Origin: Candidatus Rokuibacteriota bacterium
GTDB lineage: Bacteria > Methylomirabilota > Methylomirabilia > Rokubacteriales > CSP1-6
Direction of reading: 5' to 3'
Length of the DNA: 64,000 bases
NCBI GenBank assembly: GCA_016184365.1
Contig: JACPCW010000072.1
Coordinates: 17,341 to 81,340 of the forward strand
Position 1 is the stretch's first letter. Each line of letters begins with the position of its first letter. A program made the translations under genes and the position numbers. This document shows, in pieces, positions 38,614 through 48,271 of the stretch. The notes under the pieces are model-generated. The model made no database searches and was not told the origin of the DNA. It saw only the letters and a list, made by a program, of their open reading frames with translations.

Positions 38614-39773
38614 GCCGCCGCCTCGTGGGGCGCGATCCCGAGATCCTCGAGCAGCACGCCGCGAACGCCGGTGATGTGATCGACGGCCTTGTCGACCGGC
38701 ACGTTCGAGAGCAGCACCGCATCCGCCGTCGGCTCGCTCGGGTGATAGCCGTGCATGCCGGCGAACCGGATGCGCCCCATGTGGCTCGGCGAGAGGAGCA
38801 CGCCGGGCTTCGCGAGGAACAGCATGTGGTAGTAGCGGCCGTCCTCGAACCAGATGCCGAGGCGCTCGAGCTCGGCGCGCGAGAGGAGCTGCCCGCACGG
38901 GTGCTCGACGAGGAGCTCGGTGAGCTTCGCGCGCGCGCGATCGTTCCAGACCCAGAACCGCGCCATCGTCGAATCGATCGCCGCGAGGTAATCGTCCGGG
39001 GCGTCGAGCCCGAGCGTCGCGATGTCGCGCGGCAGGTCGTACGTCCACCGGATGGGCGTCATGCCGTGGTCGGAGAACACGAACATGCGCACGTCGCGGC
39101 CGCTCTGGCGCGCGGCGTCCCACACGCCGCGGAGTCCCGCTTCGTACCACGCGAGCTGCTTCGCGACGCCGGCCTCGTCGTGGATGTTGAAGTGCAGGTA
39201 GTGATCGAGGCCGGAGAGGTACAGGAAGAGCACGCGCGCGTCGGTGGTGCGCGCGCGCTCCGGTGCGAGCGCCAGGATCTGCGCGTCGGTGTGGGCGTGG
39301 TAGTTGTAGCACTCCCACGTGATGCCGCGGCGCTCGAGGTCGTCGAAGAGCGACGGAGCATCGAGGCCGCCCGGCTGATAGATGTCGCGCTTCTCCGTCA
39401 TGTCGTAGAGCGGCAGGTGCGCGATCGGGTACGAGTGGATCGAGAAGTACCCGGTGTAGCCGGACAGGCGCCGCGACACGTGCTTGATCGCGCGGCGGGT
39501 GAACTTGTTCTCGACGAGCCCTTCCGGCAGCTTCGCGAGCGGGCGCATCCAGCGGAACGGCGACTGCCCGGGCGCGTGATAGAAGAGGTTCCAGTGCCCG
39601 TGCTCGGCCGGCGTCTTGCCGGTGAGGAGCGTCGGGATCGCGCCGGAGCTGTACCCGAGGATCGTCACCAGCCAGCGGCGGTCCGTGAGCACCTCGTCGA
39701 GGAACGGAGCGCGCTTCACCAGGTCCCAGCCCAGCGCGTCGACGAGCACGTAGATCGACAGCGGAGTCGACAT
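38610..39773 (-). CDS. Alkaline phosphatase-superfamily/phosphodiesterase-like protein
   Basis: YVLVDALGWDLV...GYSSGAIPTLLTGKTPAEHGHW...FVFSDHGMTPI...GMHGYHP. Confidence 0.8.
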   Translation of the reverse strand: MSTPLSIYVLVDALGWDLVKRAPFLDEVLTDRRWLVTILGYSSGAIPTLLTGKTPAEHGHWNLFYHAPGQSPFRWMRPLAKLPEGLVENKFTRRAIKHVSRRLSGYTGYFSIHSYPIAHLPLYDMTEKRDIYQPGGLDAPSLFDDLERRGITWECYNYHAHTDAQILALAPERARTTDARVLFLYLSGLDHYLHFNIHDEAGVAKQLAWYEAGLRGVWDAARQSGRDVRMFVFSDHGMTPIRWTYDLPRDIATLGLDAPDDYLAAIDSTMARFWVWNDRARAKLTELLVEHPCGQLLSRAELERLGIWFEDGRYYHMLFLAKPGVLLSPSHMGRIRFAGMHGYHPSEPTADAVLLSNVPVDKAVDHITGVRGVLLEDLGIAPHEAAA

Positions 39774-39781
39774 GGATCTCC

Positions 39782-41056
39782 TCAGGTGTTGCGCACGCAC
39801 CAGCGCCACAGGGCCGTGATCACCCCGCGCTCGGCGTCGGGGCGATGGCGGAGCGCTGCGCTTTGCACCGGAAGCAACGCCGCGATGCGACGCGGCGGAA
39901 TGGTTGGATGCACGAGGTTGAGATACGCGAGCGCCGCCGCGGCGTAGAGCAGGCCCCGCGGCGTGGACGTCAGGAACAGCCGCGCGGCGCGCAGCCGCGA
40001 CAGCGGGACGGGCGAGCGGCGGGGGTTCACCGCGAGCTTCGTCCAGTCCCACACGCGGCGCCGGAAGCTCGGCGTGCGCAGCCAGCGGCGGAGCAGACCC
40101 GGGACGTCGCCGTCGGTGTCGAGCAGCGCGGCGAGCTCCCAGCGGAGGAGCGCGGTGACGGCGGGAGCCGCGGTCGCCATGCGCGACCGGATCCACGCGC
40201 GCTGCGCGTCGAGCGTCATGTCGCCGGCGAGCACGCCGCTGCCGTCGCCCGGGGCGATCTTGAGCCGCGCGGCACGCTCGAGCTCGGGCACGAACGCCGG
40301 CGGCATCGCCGCGGCCAGCGACGGTGTTTCGGCGAGGAGCCGCGCGAAGGCCGCGGGCCGCGCTTCGTACGACGGCTCGTGGCGGCCGCTGAACGCGAGC
40401 GCCGATCCGGCGAGGTCGAGCATGAGCTTCAGGCGCTGATACGCGAGGTCCCACAGCGCCCGGCCGTCGAGCGTCGGCACGCGGTCCCACGCCTCGAGCT
40501 GCTCGATCGTCCGATTGAACAGGAGGTAGAGCGCGTCCGTCGGCGGAATCTTCTCGGGACCGAACTCGCGCACCAGCTTGACGATGTCGTGCGGTCCCCA
40601 CACCACCTTGCCGTGGCGGATCAGGTCGTACACGAAGATCGACGGAGACGCGTACCGGCGGAGGTACTCGATCCCGACCGGTCCGAATTCGACGTCGACT
40701 TCCACCTCGTCGCGGACGGCCTGGGTCGCGTCCTTCGCCCAGTCGGCCATGCGCGTGCGGTAGGCGTAGTAGTCGACCGCGCTCGCGAAGACGACGAGGA
40801 ATTCGATGTCGCCGAGGACGCGCAGGCGCCCGCCGGCGGACATGACGCTGCCTTCGCCGCGCGCGAAGCTGCCGGTGAGGATGAGCGCGGCGAGCTTGCC
40901 TTCGGGCAGGCGGTCGCGCAGCAGGTCGCACGCGCGCACGAGCGCGCGGCGGATGACCGCTTCGTGCCGCGGGTCGCGGCAGAGCGGGAAGTCGACGTTC
41001 GGCGCGTCGTTACGCGAGGAGGCGAGCACCGGTCCGAACCTCCTCGCGCCCGGCAC
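39782..41056 (-). CDS. Nucleotidyltransferase-fold protein of unknown function
   Basis: LILTGSFARGEGS...RVLGDIEFLVVF (GSxxxGxxS...DxE pattern). Confidence 0.65.
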   Translation of the reverse strand: MPGARRFGPVLASSRNDAPNVDFPLCRDPRHEAVIRRALVRACDLLRDRLPEGKLAALILTGSFARGEGSVMSAGGRLRVLGDIEFLVVFASAVDYYAYRTRMADWAKDATQAVRDEVEVDVEFGPVGIEYLRRYASPSIFVYDLIRHGKVVWGPHDIVKLVREFGPEKIPPTDALYLLFNRTIEQLEAWDRVPTLDGRALWDLAYQRLKLMLDLAGSALAFSGRHEPSYEARPAAFARLLAETPSLAAAMPPAFVPELERAARLKIAPGDGSGVLAGDMTLDAQRAWIRSRMATAAPAVTALLRWELAALLDTDGDVPGLLRRWLRTPSFRRRVWDWTKLAVNPRRSPVPLSRLRAARLFLTSTPRGLLYAAAALAYLNLVHPTIPPRRIAALLPVQSAALRHRPDAERGVITALWRWCVRNT

Positions 41057-41750
41057 GGCGGGCGCGGATCAGGGCCGCGGCGACCTCCACGAGCGGCTCG
41101 AGCCGCCCGGTGTTTTTCAGCACGACGTCGGCGAGGGTCTTCGTCGGCTCGACGTAGCGCACGTGCGCCGGCATGACGGTCTCGGCGTACTGCCGCAGCA
41201 CCGACGCCGACGCGCGGCCGCGCTCGATCGTGTCGCGGGCGAGCCGACGGCGGAGGCGTAGCAGGCTCGGCGCGTCGACGAAGATCGCGAGATCCAGCAG
41301 CGCGCGGACCGCGGGGTCGTGGAGGAGCAGGATGCCGTCGACGAGCACGAAGGTGCGCGGCTCGACGGCGTCGGCATCGCCATCCCGCCGGTGCGTCACG
41401 AAGCAGTACCGCGGCGGGCACACGCGCTCACCACGACGAAGCCGCGCGAGATCGTCGCGGAACCGCAGCCCGTCGAGCGCGTCCGGCACGTCGAAGTCGA
41501 GCGCGGCGCGCTCGGTCTCGTCGAGATCACTGCGATCCCGGTAGTACGCGTCGTGGCAGAGCACCGACGTGTGCTCGCGCCCGAGCTCGTCGGCGACGAG
41601 CCGTACGAGCGTCGACTTGCCGCTGCCGCTCCCGCCGGTCACTCCGACCACGAACGGGGGGGCCCCGACATGGCCCCCCCGACCCCCCGACGCTCGACCG
41701 TCCCCGGGGAACCCGGGGCCGGTCTCGAATTCCGTGCGCTCTCCGCTCAT
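41010..41750 (-). CDS. Uridine kinase/phosphoribulokinase-like P-loop kinase
   Basis: VVGVTGGSGSGKSTLVRLVADEL...HDAYYRDRSDLDETERAALDFDVPDALD; N-terminus repeat-derived or start downstream. Confidence 0.85.
   Translation of the reverse strand: MSGERTEFETGPGFPGDGRASGGRGGHVGAPPFVVGVTGGSGSGKSTLVRLVADELGREHTSVLCHDAYYRDRSDLDETERAALDFDVPDALDGLRFRDDLARLRRGERVCPPRYCFVTHRRDGDADAVEPRTFVLVDGILLLHDPAVRALLDLAIFVDAPSLLRLRRRLARDTIERGRASASVLRQYAETVMPAHVRYVEPTKTLADVVLKNTGRLEPLVEVAAALIRARRAGREEVRTGARLLA
41655..41722 (+). repeat. Dispersed double-hairpin repeat, copy 5
   Basis: cgggggggccccgacatggcccccccgaccccccgacgctcgaccgtccccggggaacccggggcc. Confidence 0.85.
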
Positions 41751-42922
41751 GCGGCCACCGAGACCGGGTGGCCGGCGGCGCCGGCCACCCGCTTCAGCAC
41801 GGCCTCGTACTGCGCCGCGATCGCGGACCAGCCGTAGCAGCGCTCGACGAGGTCGCGCGCATTCCGCGCGACCGTGTTCGCGACGACCGCGTGGCCCAGC
41901 AGGAGCACGACGGTCTCCGCGAGGTCGGCGTCGCGCTCGGCGACGAGCACGTGATGACCGGCGATCACGTCGGGCAGGGCGGCGGTCGTGCCGGGCGAGG
42001 CGACCACGGGCGTGCCGAGCGCCATGGCGTGCGGGACCAGGCTGCGCCGTGCCGCGGCGGCGTCGAACGGGCTCACGGCCGCGGCGGCGCTCCAGAAGCT
42101 CGGCCGGATGTCGCCGACCGGCGCGACGATGCGCACGGCGTCGAGATGCGCGAGCCGCCGTGCGCCGCCGACGGGCGCGGTGGCGACGAGGATCATCTCG
42201 GCGCGCGGACGGACGCGGCGGATGCGCGGCAGCACCGACGTCGCGAAGCGATACGCGGCGTCGGCGTGCGGCCGGAACCCGAGATCGCCGGCGAAGACGA
42301 TGCGATCGGTGTCACCGCTGCGGCGGAACGTGTAGCGGCCGAGGTCGAGGCCGGGCGGCACGACGTCGACGCGCGCCAGCGGCACGTGGCGGCCGAGCAG
42401 CGCGCGGTCTGCGTACGACGGCACGATGCACGACGCCGCCTTCGCGAACCAGCGGTGCGCCCACGCGTCGGCGCCCCGATCCGTGAACCAGCCCGCGAGC
42501 CGGTCGAGCGGCGAGCGGACGAGGCGCCCGGCGAGGTCGGACAGTCGCGCGGCGTGCGGCGTGAGGACGCACGCCGCCGGCGTCGCGGCGGCGAGCGGCG
42601 CGATCATCGCGCCGTGCAGGTACACGACGTCCGGCATGAAGCCGCGCACGCGGCGCTCGAACGCCGCCTGCAGGCCGGTCAGCCCGACGTCGGGATCGCC
42701 GGAGAGGGGACGGCGCCAGCGCGCCGCCGGGAGCACCTCGGCGAACGCGGCGCGGCGTCCAGGCCAGCGCCGCTGCAGATCCGTGTCGATGGGATCCGCG
42801 GTCGCGAGCACACCGACTTCGTGGCTCGCGGCGAAGGCGCACAGCAGCTGCGCGGCGTCGGCTCGCGCCGTGTCGGGACACGGAAGGTATGGCGCCCGCT
42901 CGGAAACGAAGAGGATCCGCAC
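41747..42922 (-). CDS. GT-B glycosyltransferase of exosortase-EPS type
   Basis: MRILFVSERAPYLPCPDTARADAAQLL...GLDLGRYTFRRSGDTDRIVFAGDLGFRPHADAA. Confidence 0.88.
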   Translation of the reverse strand: MRILFVSERAPYLPCPDTARADAAQLLCAFAASHEVGVLATADPIDTDLQRRWPGRRAAFAEVLPAARWRRPLSGDPDVGLTGLQAAFERRVRGFMPDVVYLHGAMIAPLAAATPAACVLTPHAARLSDLAGRLVRSPLDRLAGWFTDRGADAWAHRWFAKAASCIVPSYADRALLGRHVPLARVDVVPPGLDLGRYTFRRSGDTDRIVFAGDLGFRPHADAAYRFATSVLPRIRRVRPRAEMILVATAPVGGARRLAHLDAVRIVAPVGDIRPSFWSAAAAVSPFDAAAARRSLVPHAMALGTPVVASPGTTAALPDVIAGHHVLVAERDADLAETVVLLLGHAVVANTVARNARDLVERCYGWSAIAAQYEAVLKRVAGAAGHPVSVAA

Positions 42923-42926
42923 CCGC

Positions 42927-43790
42927 TTACCCGAGGCTCGCGGCCGCCGTCAGGCGGCGCGGCGTCGCGACCTCGGGCCACGCACGCGCGATCGACGTGA
43001 ACGAGAAGCTCTGCAGCAGCATCGCGAGCTTCTCCGTCGCCGCGGCGAGGCCCACGTAGTGCCGGAACCGTGCGCGCGCGCTCATCGGCGGGCGCGGCTG
43101 GTCCGGATCGAATTCCCACGGATGCACGAAGAGCACGAGCGGAGCCGCGTCGCGGCGGTTGACCCGCGCGAGCGCGGCGCGGATCAGCGCACCCGGGAAC
43201 AGCCGGAAGAACCCGCCACCGACCGGCAGGTTCACGCCGGCGAACCGCGCCGTGCCGACCGGAACCTCCATGAGGCCCTCGGGCAGCGGATGCGGAAAGC
43301 GCGGCGCGTCGGGAAAGCCGTAGCGGTCGTGCGCGATCGGATTCACGCTCGAGTCGTAGGCGTGGCCTTCGTCGGCAAGGATCTCGAACGCCCAGCGCGT
43401 GTCCGGACGGATCGAGTAGTTCGGGGCGCGGTAGCCGACCACGCCCTGGCCGGACGCCTGCTCGAGCGCGTGCCGCGCGCGGCGCACGTCGGTGCGGAAG
43501 CGATCCGGCCCCTGCTCGTACGCGAGGCTGTGGTCCCAGCCGTGCGAGGCGAGCTCGTGGCCGCGGGTCACGATCTCGCGGACGAGCCGCGGATGACGCT
43601 CGGCGACGACGCCGAGCGTGAAGAACGTCGCCCGTGCGCCGTGGGCGTCGAGGAGATCGAGCAGGTACCGGGTCTCGGGGACGACGCGGCTCGGCAGTCG
43701 CCGCACCGCGTCGCCGAGCGCCTCGGCGAACTCGACCGAATTCCAGTACTCCTCGACGTCCACGGTGAGGACGTTGGTGCGATCAGTCAA
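42927..43790 (-). CDS. Polysaccharide deacetylase
   Basis: LTVDVEEYW...ATFFTLGVVAERHPRLVREIVTRGHELASHGWDH...GYRAPNYSI. Confidence 0.92.
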   Translation of the reverse strand: MTDRTNVLTVDVEEYWNSVEFAEALGDAVRRLPSRVVPETRYLLDLLDAHGARATFFTLGVVAERHPRLVREIVTRGHELASHGWDHSLAYEQGPDRFRTDVRRARHALEQASGQGVVGYRAPNYSIRPDTRWAFEILADEGHAYDSSVNPIAHDRYGFPDAPRFPHPLPEGLMEVPVGTARFAGVNLPVGGGFFRLFPGALIRAALARVNRRDAAPLVLFVHPWEFDPDQPRPPMSARARFRHYVGLAAATEKLAMLLQSFSFTSIARAWPEVATPRRLTAAASLG

Positions 43791-44907
43791 CGAGTCCGCC
43801 TCCGAGCTTGAAGCTGACGTACTTCCGCCAGCCGTCCGGCTCTTCGGCCACGGCCGCGCCGTTGCGATCGTCGTCGTTGAAGACGAGACCGAGCACGCGG
43901 TGCCGGCCGATCGTGTCGAGCCCGTCGACGAGCCCCTCACGCGGCGTGCGGTTGGCGCGCACGATCATCACGAAGCCGTCGACGGCGTCGCGGAGGATGC
44001 CGACGTCGGGGAACAGCAGCACCGGCGGGGTATCGACGACGACGAAGTCGAAGCGGGTCCGCAGCGTCTGGAAGAGCTGGGTGAACCGCGGCGACTTCAG
44101 GAGCTCGTACGGCATCGACGACACCGGACCGGCGGGCACCACCGAGAAAGCGATGCTCGACGGCTTCTCGATGACGTCGTCGGGCGTCAGACCGGCGTCG
44201 AGCAGATAGCTCGAGATGCCCCGGGCGGACGCGAGGCCGAGGTAATCGGCCACGCGCGGGTGGCGCAGGTCGGCGTCGACGAGCACGACCTTCGCGTCGG
44301 GCGCCTGACCGAGCGCGCCGGCCAGGTTGATCGCGCTGATCGTCTTGCCTTCGCCGCGGCCCGCGCTGGAGACCGCGACGACGTGCAGGCCGCGCTCGCG
44401 ACGGAAGTTCTCGATCGCCAGACGCACGGTGCGGTACTGCTCGGCCGCGAAGCCCGTCGGCGCGAGCAGGCTGACCAGGTGGTCATCGAGCTGACCCGCC
44501 TCGCGGATCTGCGACGACGTGTCGCCGACGAAGATGTCGGCGTGGCGGCTCTTCTTCTTCGACCGCGCCATCGGCGAGCCGAAGGTGCGCATCGGGTCGG
44601 CCGGCTTCTCCGGCGCGGTCACGGTCTCGGCGCGCGCCGCGGGGCGCGTGTCCATCACGGCCGGCGCGGTCGCCGCCTCGGCTCGCGGCGCCGGCGCGGC
44701 GCGCAGCGCGGAGTCGAGACGGGCGTGGGGTTCCCCCACGGCCGTCGAGCGTCGGGGGGGCGGGGGGGCCATCTCGGGGCCCTCCCGGTCAATGATCGCG
44801 TCCGCCGTCGGCGTGGTGGGCTCGGCCGGCCCGGTCGGTCCTCCGACCGTCTCGGCCTGCGCCCGCTCCCTCTCGGCGTTCTCCAGGGCTTGGAAGAACT
44901 TGCTCAC
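43783..44907 (-). CDS. CpsD/CapB-like tyrosine autokinase (EPS)
   Basis: VVAVSSAGRGEGKTISAINLAGALGQ...VVLVDADLRHPRVADYLGL...FDFVVVDTPPV. Confidence 0.9.
   Translation of the reverse strand: MSKFFQALENAERERAQAETVGGPTGPAEPTTPTADAIIDREGPEMAPPPPRRSTAVGEPHARLDSALRAAPAPRAEAATAPAVMDTRPAARAETVTAPEKPADPMRTFGSPMARSKKKSRHADIFVGDTSSQIREAGQLDDHLVSLLAPTGFAAEQYRTVRLAIENFRRERGLHVVAVSSAGRGEGKTISAINLAGALGQAPDAKVVLVDADLRHPRVADYLGLASARGISSYLLDAGLTPDDVIEKPSSIAFSVVPAGPVSSMPYELLKSPRFTQLFQTLRTRFDFVVVDTPPVLLFPDVGILRDAVDGFVMIVRANRTPREGLVDGLDTIGRHRVLGLVFNDDDRNGAAVAEEPDGWRKYVSFKLGGGLVD
44724..44790 (-). repeat. Dispersed double-hairpin repeat, copy 6, in frame inside the BY-kinase CDS
   Basis: Encodes DREGPEMAPPPPRRSTAVGEPHARL within the linker before the P-loop domain. 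Confidence 0.85.
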
Positions 44908-44916
44908 GGCATCCTC

Positions 44917-45891
44917 CTATCGAATGGCGCCGCCGAGCCACCCCAAGGCGTTCGCGGCGAACACGAGCATCAGCATCAGCAGGAACACGAGGACGGCGAC
45001 ACCGCCGCGGGCCGCCCACACCATCCCGCGGCTCGGGACGAGCCGCATGGCGCGACGGCGTTTCCACTCGGGCTTCTCGCCCTCTTCCAGGTACTCGATC
45101 GCCTCCTGCACCATGCCGCCGTCGATGCGGCGCTTCGAATCCGCGTAGCCGGAGAGCAGGCAGTGGTCGCAGACGATGTTGATGACGCGCGGCGTGCCCT
45201 TGCTGTAATCCGAAATCTTCTGGATGGCGGCGTCGGTGAAGATCCCGGCGTCGGTGGCGCCGGCGACGCGCAGGCGATGACGGATGTAGAGCCGCGTCTC
45301 CTCGGGCGAGAGCGGCCCGATGTGACACCGGAGCCCGATGCGCTGCTTGAGCTGCCGGAGCTCCGGCACGTTGAGCTTTTCGCGAAGCTCCGGCTGGCCC
45401 ACGAGCAGGATCTGCATCAGCTTCTGATTCGTGGTCTCGAAGTTCGACAGGAGGCGCACCGCTTCGAGCGTCTCGATCGAGAGGTTCTGCGCCTCGTCGA
45501 TGACGATGACCGGAGACCGGCCCTGGCGGTGCTGCTCGATGAGGAACTCGTTCAGCTCGACGAGCCGCTGCGCCTGCCTCTGCGCCTGGGACTTCATGCC
45601 CCAGTCGTTCAGGATGTACTCGAGCAGGCCTTCGATCCCGAGCGCGGAGTTGTGCACGTACGCGACCGGGGTCATGCCGTCGAGCCGCTCCAGGAGCGTG
45701 CGCAGCAGCGTCGTCTTGCCCGTCCCGATCTCGCCCGAGAGGACGATGAACCCCTTCCGCTCGCGGACACCGTAGAGGAGCTGGGCCAGCGCCTCCCGGT
45801 GCCGCGCGGACTGGAAGAGGAACTTCGGGTCGGGCGTCGGTCCAAACGGCGCCTCGTGGAGTCCGTAGAACTTGAGATACATGCCCGTCAC
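44917..45891 (-). CDS. ExeA-like AAA ATPase of exosortase/EPS loci
   Basis: MYLKFYGLHEAPFGPTPDPKFLF...GEIGTGKTTLLRTLLERL...VIVIDEAQNLS; C-terminal TM. Confidence 0.93.
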   Translation of the reverse strand: MTGMYLKFYGLHEAPFGPTPDPKFLFQSARHREALAQLLYGVRERKGFIVLSGEIGTGKTTLLRTLLERLDGMTPVAYVHNSALGIEGLLEYILNDWGMKSQAQRQAQRLVELNEFLIEQHRQGRSPVIVIDEAQNLSIETLEAVRLLSNFETTNQKLMQILLVGQPELREKLNVPELRQLKQRIGLRCHIGPLSPEETRLYIRHRLRVAGATDAGIFTDAAIQKISDYSKGTPRVINIVCDHCLLSGYADSKRRIDGGMVQEAIEYLEEGEKPEWKRRRAMRLVPSRGMVWAARGGVAVLVFLLMLMLVFAANALGWLGGAIR

Positions 45892-47570
45892 CTTCTCGCC
45901 GTCGGAGTCGCATCCGGCGTCAGCAGGCCGACGAGCTCGTGGTTGCCGTACGCGATCGCGAACGTGGTGCCGACCACGGCGAGGAGGCCGATGGCGACGG
46001 CGGCCGTCGCCAGGCGGCGCTGGCGGGACAGACGCCGCAGGTCGGTCTCGGTCGTGATGCGCGGGATCATCGCGAGGATCGGCACCGGCAGCTTCGACCG
46101 CACCTCGTCGACGCGGCGGAACGACGTGTCGACGTTCTCGGCGAGGACGACGGCGGCGCCGGAGGCGCCGAGCGCCAGAACCAGACCGATCAGCAGCAGG
46201 CGGATGCGGTTCGGGCCCGTCGGCCGCTCGGGGACGACGGCCGGATCCATGATGCGGAAGTTCTCGCCCTTCTGGCGCTGCTCGAGGTCGGCGGCGATGC
46301 CGGCCTCTTCACGCTTGCCGAGCAGCGAGCGGAACAATTCCTTCGTCGATTCGTAGTCGCGCGCGATGAGCGACAGCTCGTGCTCGCGGCGCGGCGTGTT
46401 CTCGATGCGCCTCTCGTAGGTCGCGATCTGGCGCTGGAGGGAGGCCATCTGCTCGGCGCCCGTCTTCACCTCGACGTTGGCCTGGTCGACCTGCGACATC
46501 AGGCTCGTCACGTACGGGTTCGTCGGCGCCATCCGCAGCGCGGACTTCTTGTCGTCCTTCTGCTTCGGCAGCGCCATCGCCGACTGTTCCTCGGCCAGGC
46601 GCGCCTCGAGCAGGCGGATCTGGTCCTTGGTGTAGACGATGTCCGGGTAGCGGTCGCTGTACTTCGTCTGCAGCGCCGCGAGCTCCTGCTTGAGGAGATT
46701 CAGGCGCGCGGCCATGGAGCCGGCCGCCGGCGGCGCGGCCGTGGTCGCGGCGGCGGGGCCGGAGCCCTGGTCGATCTCGGCGAGCGCCTGCGTGATCTGC
46801 TGGCGGCGCTCGGCGGCGCGGCGGTGCGTCTCCTGCGCGCCCGCGAGCTGCGACTGCAGCCGCTCGAGCGTGCGGAGGTTGGCGTCGCGCTGCTCGGGCA
46901 GCTCGCCCATGTAGCGCTCCTTGTACTCGGTGACGCGCTTCTCCTGCTCGGCGAGCTTCTTCCGCACTTCCGTGAGCTGCGAGCCGAGGAAGTCGGACGT
47001 GCCGACCGCCTGCTTCTCGCGCAGCTTCACGTTTTCCTGGATGTAGAGGCCGGCCAGGGTGTTCGCGACCTGCATCGACACCTGCGGGCTCGTCGTCGAG
47101 TACGACACGGCGAAGGCCACGGTGCGCGGGTCACGGTCGCGGCGCGCGCCGGGGCGATCGCGCTCCGTCGACGTGTCCGCGAACTCGATCCTGATGTCCT
47201 TCCGCATCTTGTCCACGACGTCGTCGGGCGAGGCCGTGGCGCGGAGCTTCGGATACAGGTTGTGCTTCTCGGCGATCTCGTAGAGCCGCGTCCGCGACAG
47301 GATCTCCTGGGAGAGCGTCAGCAGGCGGCCCTCGACGTCGCTCGTGACCGTCGACTTCACGAACGCTTCGGGGATCTGCTGGCGGTCCACCATGACCGTC
47401 GCGCGTGCCGTCCAGAGACTCGGCAGGAAGAACGCGAGGGACGCGGTCGCGGTGAGGACGAAGAGAAAGGGAACGAGCGCGAGGACCTTCCGGCGCCGGA
47501 TCGTCTCCAGCAGACCGGAGAGGCCCTGGCCGCGCGTCGGTGCGTTGTCGGTAGTGGTCATGATCGACAC
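45888..47570 (-). CDS. Wzz/GumC-like chain-length determinant
   Basis: Two flanking TMs, coiled-coil core, ...ENTPRREHELSLIARDYESTKELFRSLLGKREEA. Confidence 0.92.
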   Translation of the reverse strand: MSIMTTTDNAPTRGQGLSGLLETIRRRKVLALVPFLFVLTATASLAFFLPSLWTARATVMVDRQQIPEAFVKSTVTSDVEGRLLTLSQEILSRTRLYEIAEKHNLYPKLRATASPDDVVDKMRKDIRIEFADTSTERDRPGARRDRDPRTVAFAVSYSTTSPQVSMQVANTLAGLYIQENVKLREKQAVGTSDFLGSQLTEVRKKLAEQEKRVTEYKERYMGELPEQRDANLRTLERLQSQLAGAQETHRRAAERRQQITQALAEIDQGSGPAAATTAAPPAAGSMAARLNLLKQELAALQTKYSDRYPDIVYTKDQIRLLEARLAEEQSAMALPKQKDDKKSALRMAPTNPYVTSLMSQVDQANVEVKTGAEQMASLQRQIATYERRIENTPRREHELSLIARDYESTKELFRSLLGKREEAGIAADLEQRQKGENFRIMDPAVVPERPTGPNRIRLLLIGLVLALGASGAAVVLAENVDTSFRRVDEVRSKLPVPILAMIPRITTETDLRRLSRQRRLATAAVAIGLLAVVGTTFAIAYGNHELVGLLTPDATPTARR

Positions 47571-47574
47571 CTCG

Positions 47575-48243
47575 TTACGGAACGACGACGACGTCGCCCG
47601 CCCGGAGCGCCAGGATGTCTTCCTGACCGCGGACCGCGCGGTTGTAGTTGAAGGACAGCTTGTGGGTGTTGCCGTAGGTGTCCTTGCGGAACACCACGAT
47701 CTTCGAGGGCGACGCGAAGTCCCGGAACCCGCCCGCCATCGCGAGGACTTCGAGGATCGACGTGTCGGCCTTGAGCTGCAGCACGCCCGGCCGGTTGACC
47801 TCGCCGAGCACCGACACCTTGTAGCTGCGGACGTCGGTCACGATGACGGAGACTTCGGGGTTCGGCATGAACTCGGCGAGCGCCCCGGCGATCTTGTCGC
47901 GCAGCTGCATCGCCGTCAGGCCGGCCGCGTGGATGTCGTGCAGCAGCGGCAGCGAGATCTTGCCGTCGGGACGGACGGGGACGGCCCTCGACAGCGTGTC
48001 GTTCTTCCAGACCGTGATCTGCAGCATGTCCTCGGCGCCGATGACGTAGTCCGTCGGCACCGCCGGCGTCACTTTCGCGGCGGGCGCGGACGGAGCGGGG
48101 GAAGCCGCGGGGGACGGCGGCGCCGTCGCCTTCGCGGCGGGGACGGCCTTCGGCGCCGGCGTGACCGGCGCCTTCTGCTGCGCCAGGGCCGGTACGGCCA
48201 TGGCGGCGACGAGCGCGAACGAAAGCACGAGGCGAGTCGACAT
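47575..48243 (-). CDS. Wza-like polysaccharide export protein
   Basis: Signal peptide; DYVIGAEDMLQITVWKNDTLSRAVPVRPDGKISLPLLHDIHAAGLT...VSVLGEVNRPGVLQL. Confidence 0.93.
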   Translation of the reverse strand: MSTRLVLSFALVAAMAVPALAQQKAPVTPAPKAVPAAKATAPPSPAASPAPSAPAAKVTPAVPTDYVIGAEDMLQITVWKNDTLSRAVPVRPDGKISLPLLHDIHAAGLTAMQLRDKIAGALAEFMPNPEVSVIVTDVRSYKVSVLGEVNRPGVLQLKADTSILEVLAMAGGFRDFASPSKIVVFRKDTYGNTHKLSFNYNRAVRGQEDILALRAGDVVVVP

Positions 48244-48271
48244 CGTGATCCTCCTCGAAGAGCTGACCGCC

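Noticed and set aside
43618-46356. 912-aa plus-strand ORF
   Set aside because: Antisense to deacetylase, BY-kinase, ATPase and Wzz genes; no domain signature.
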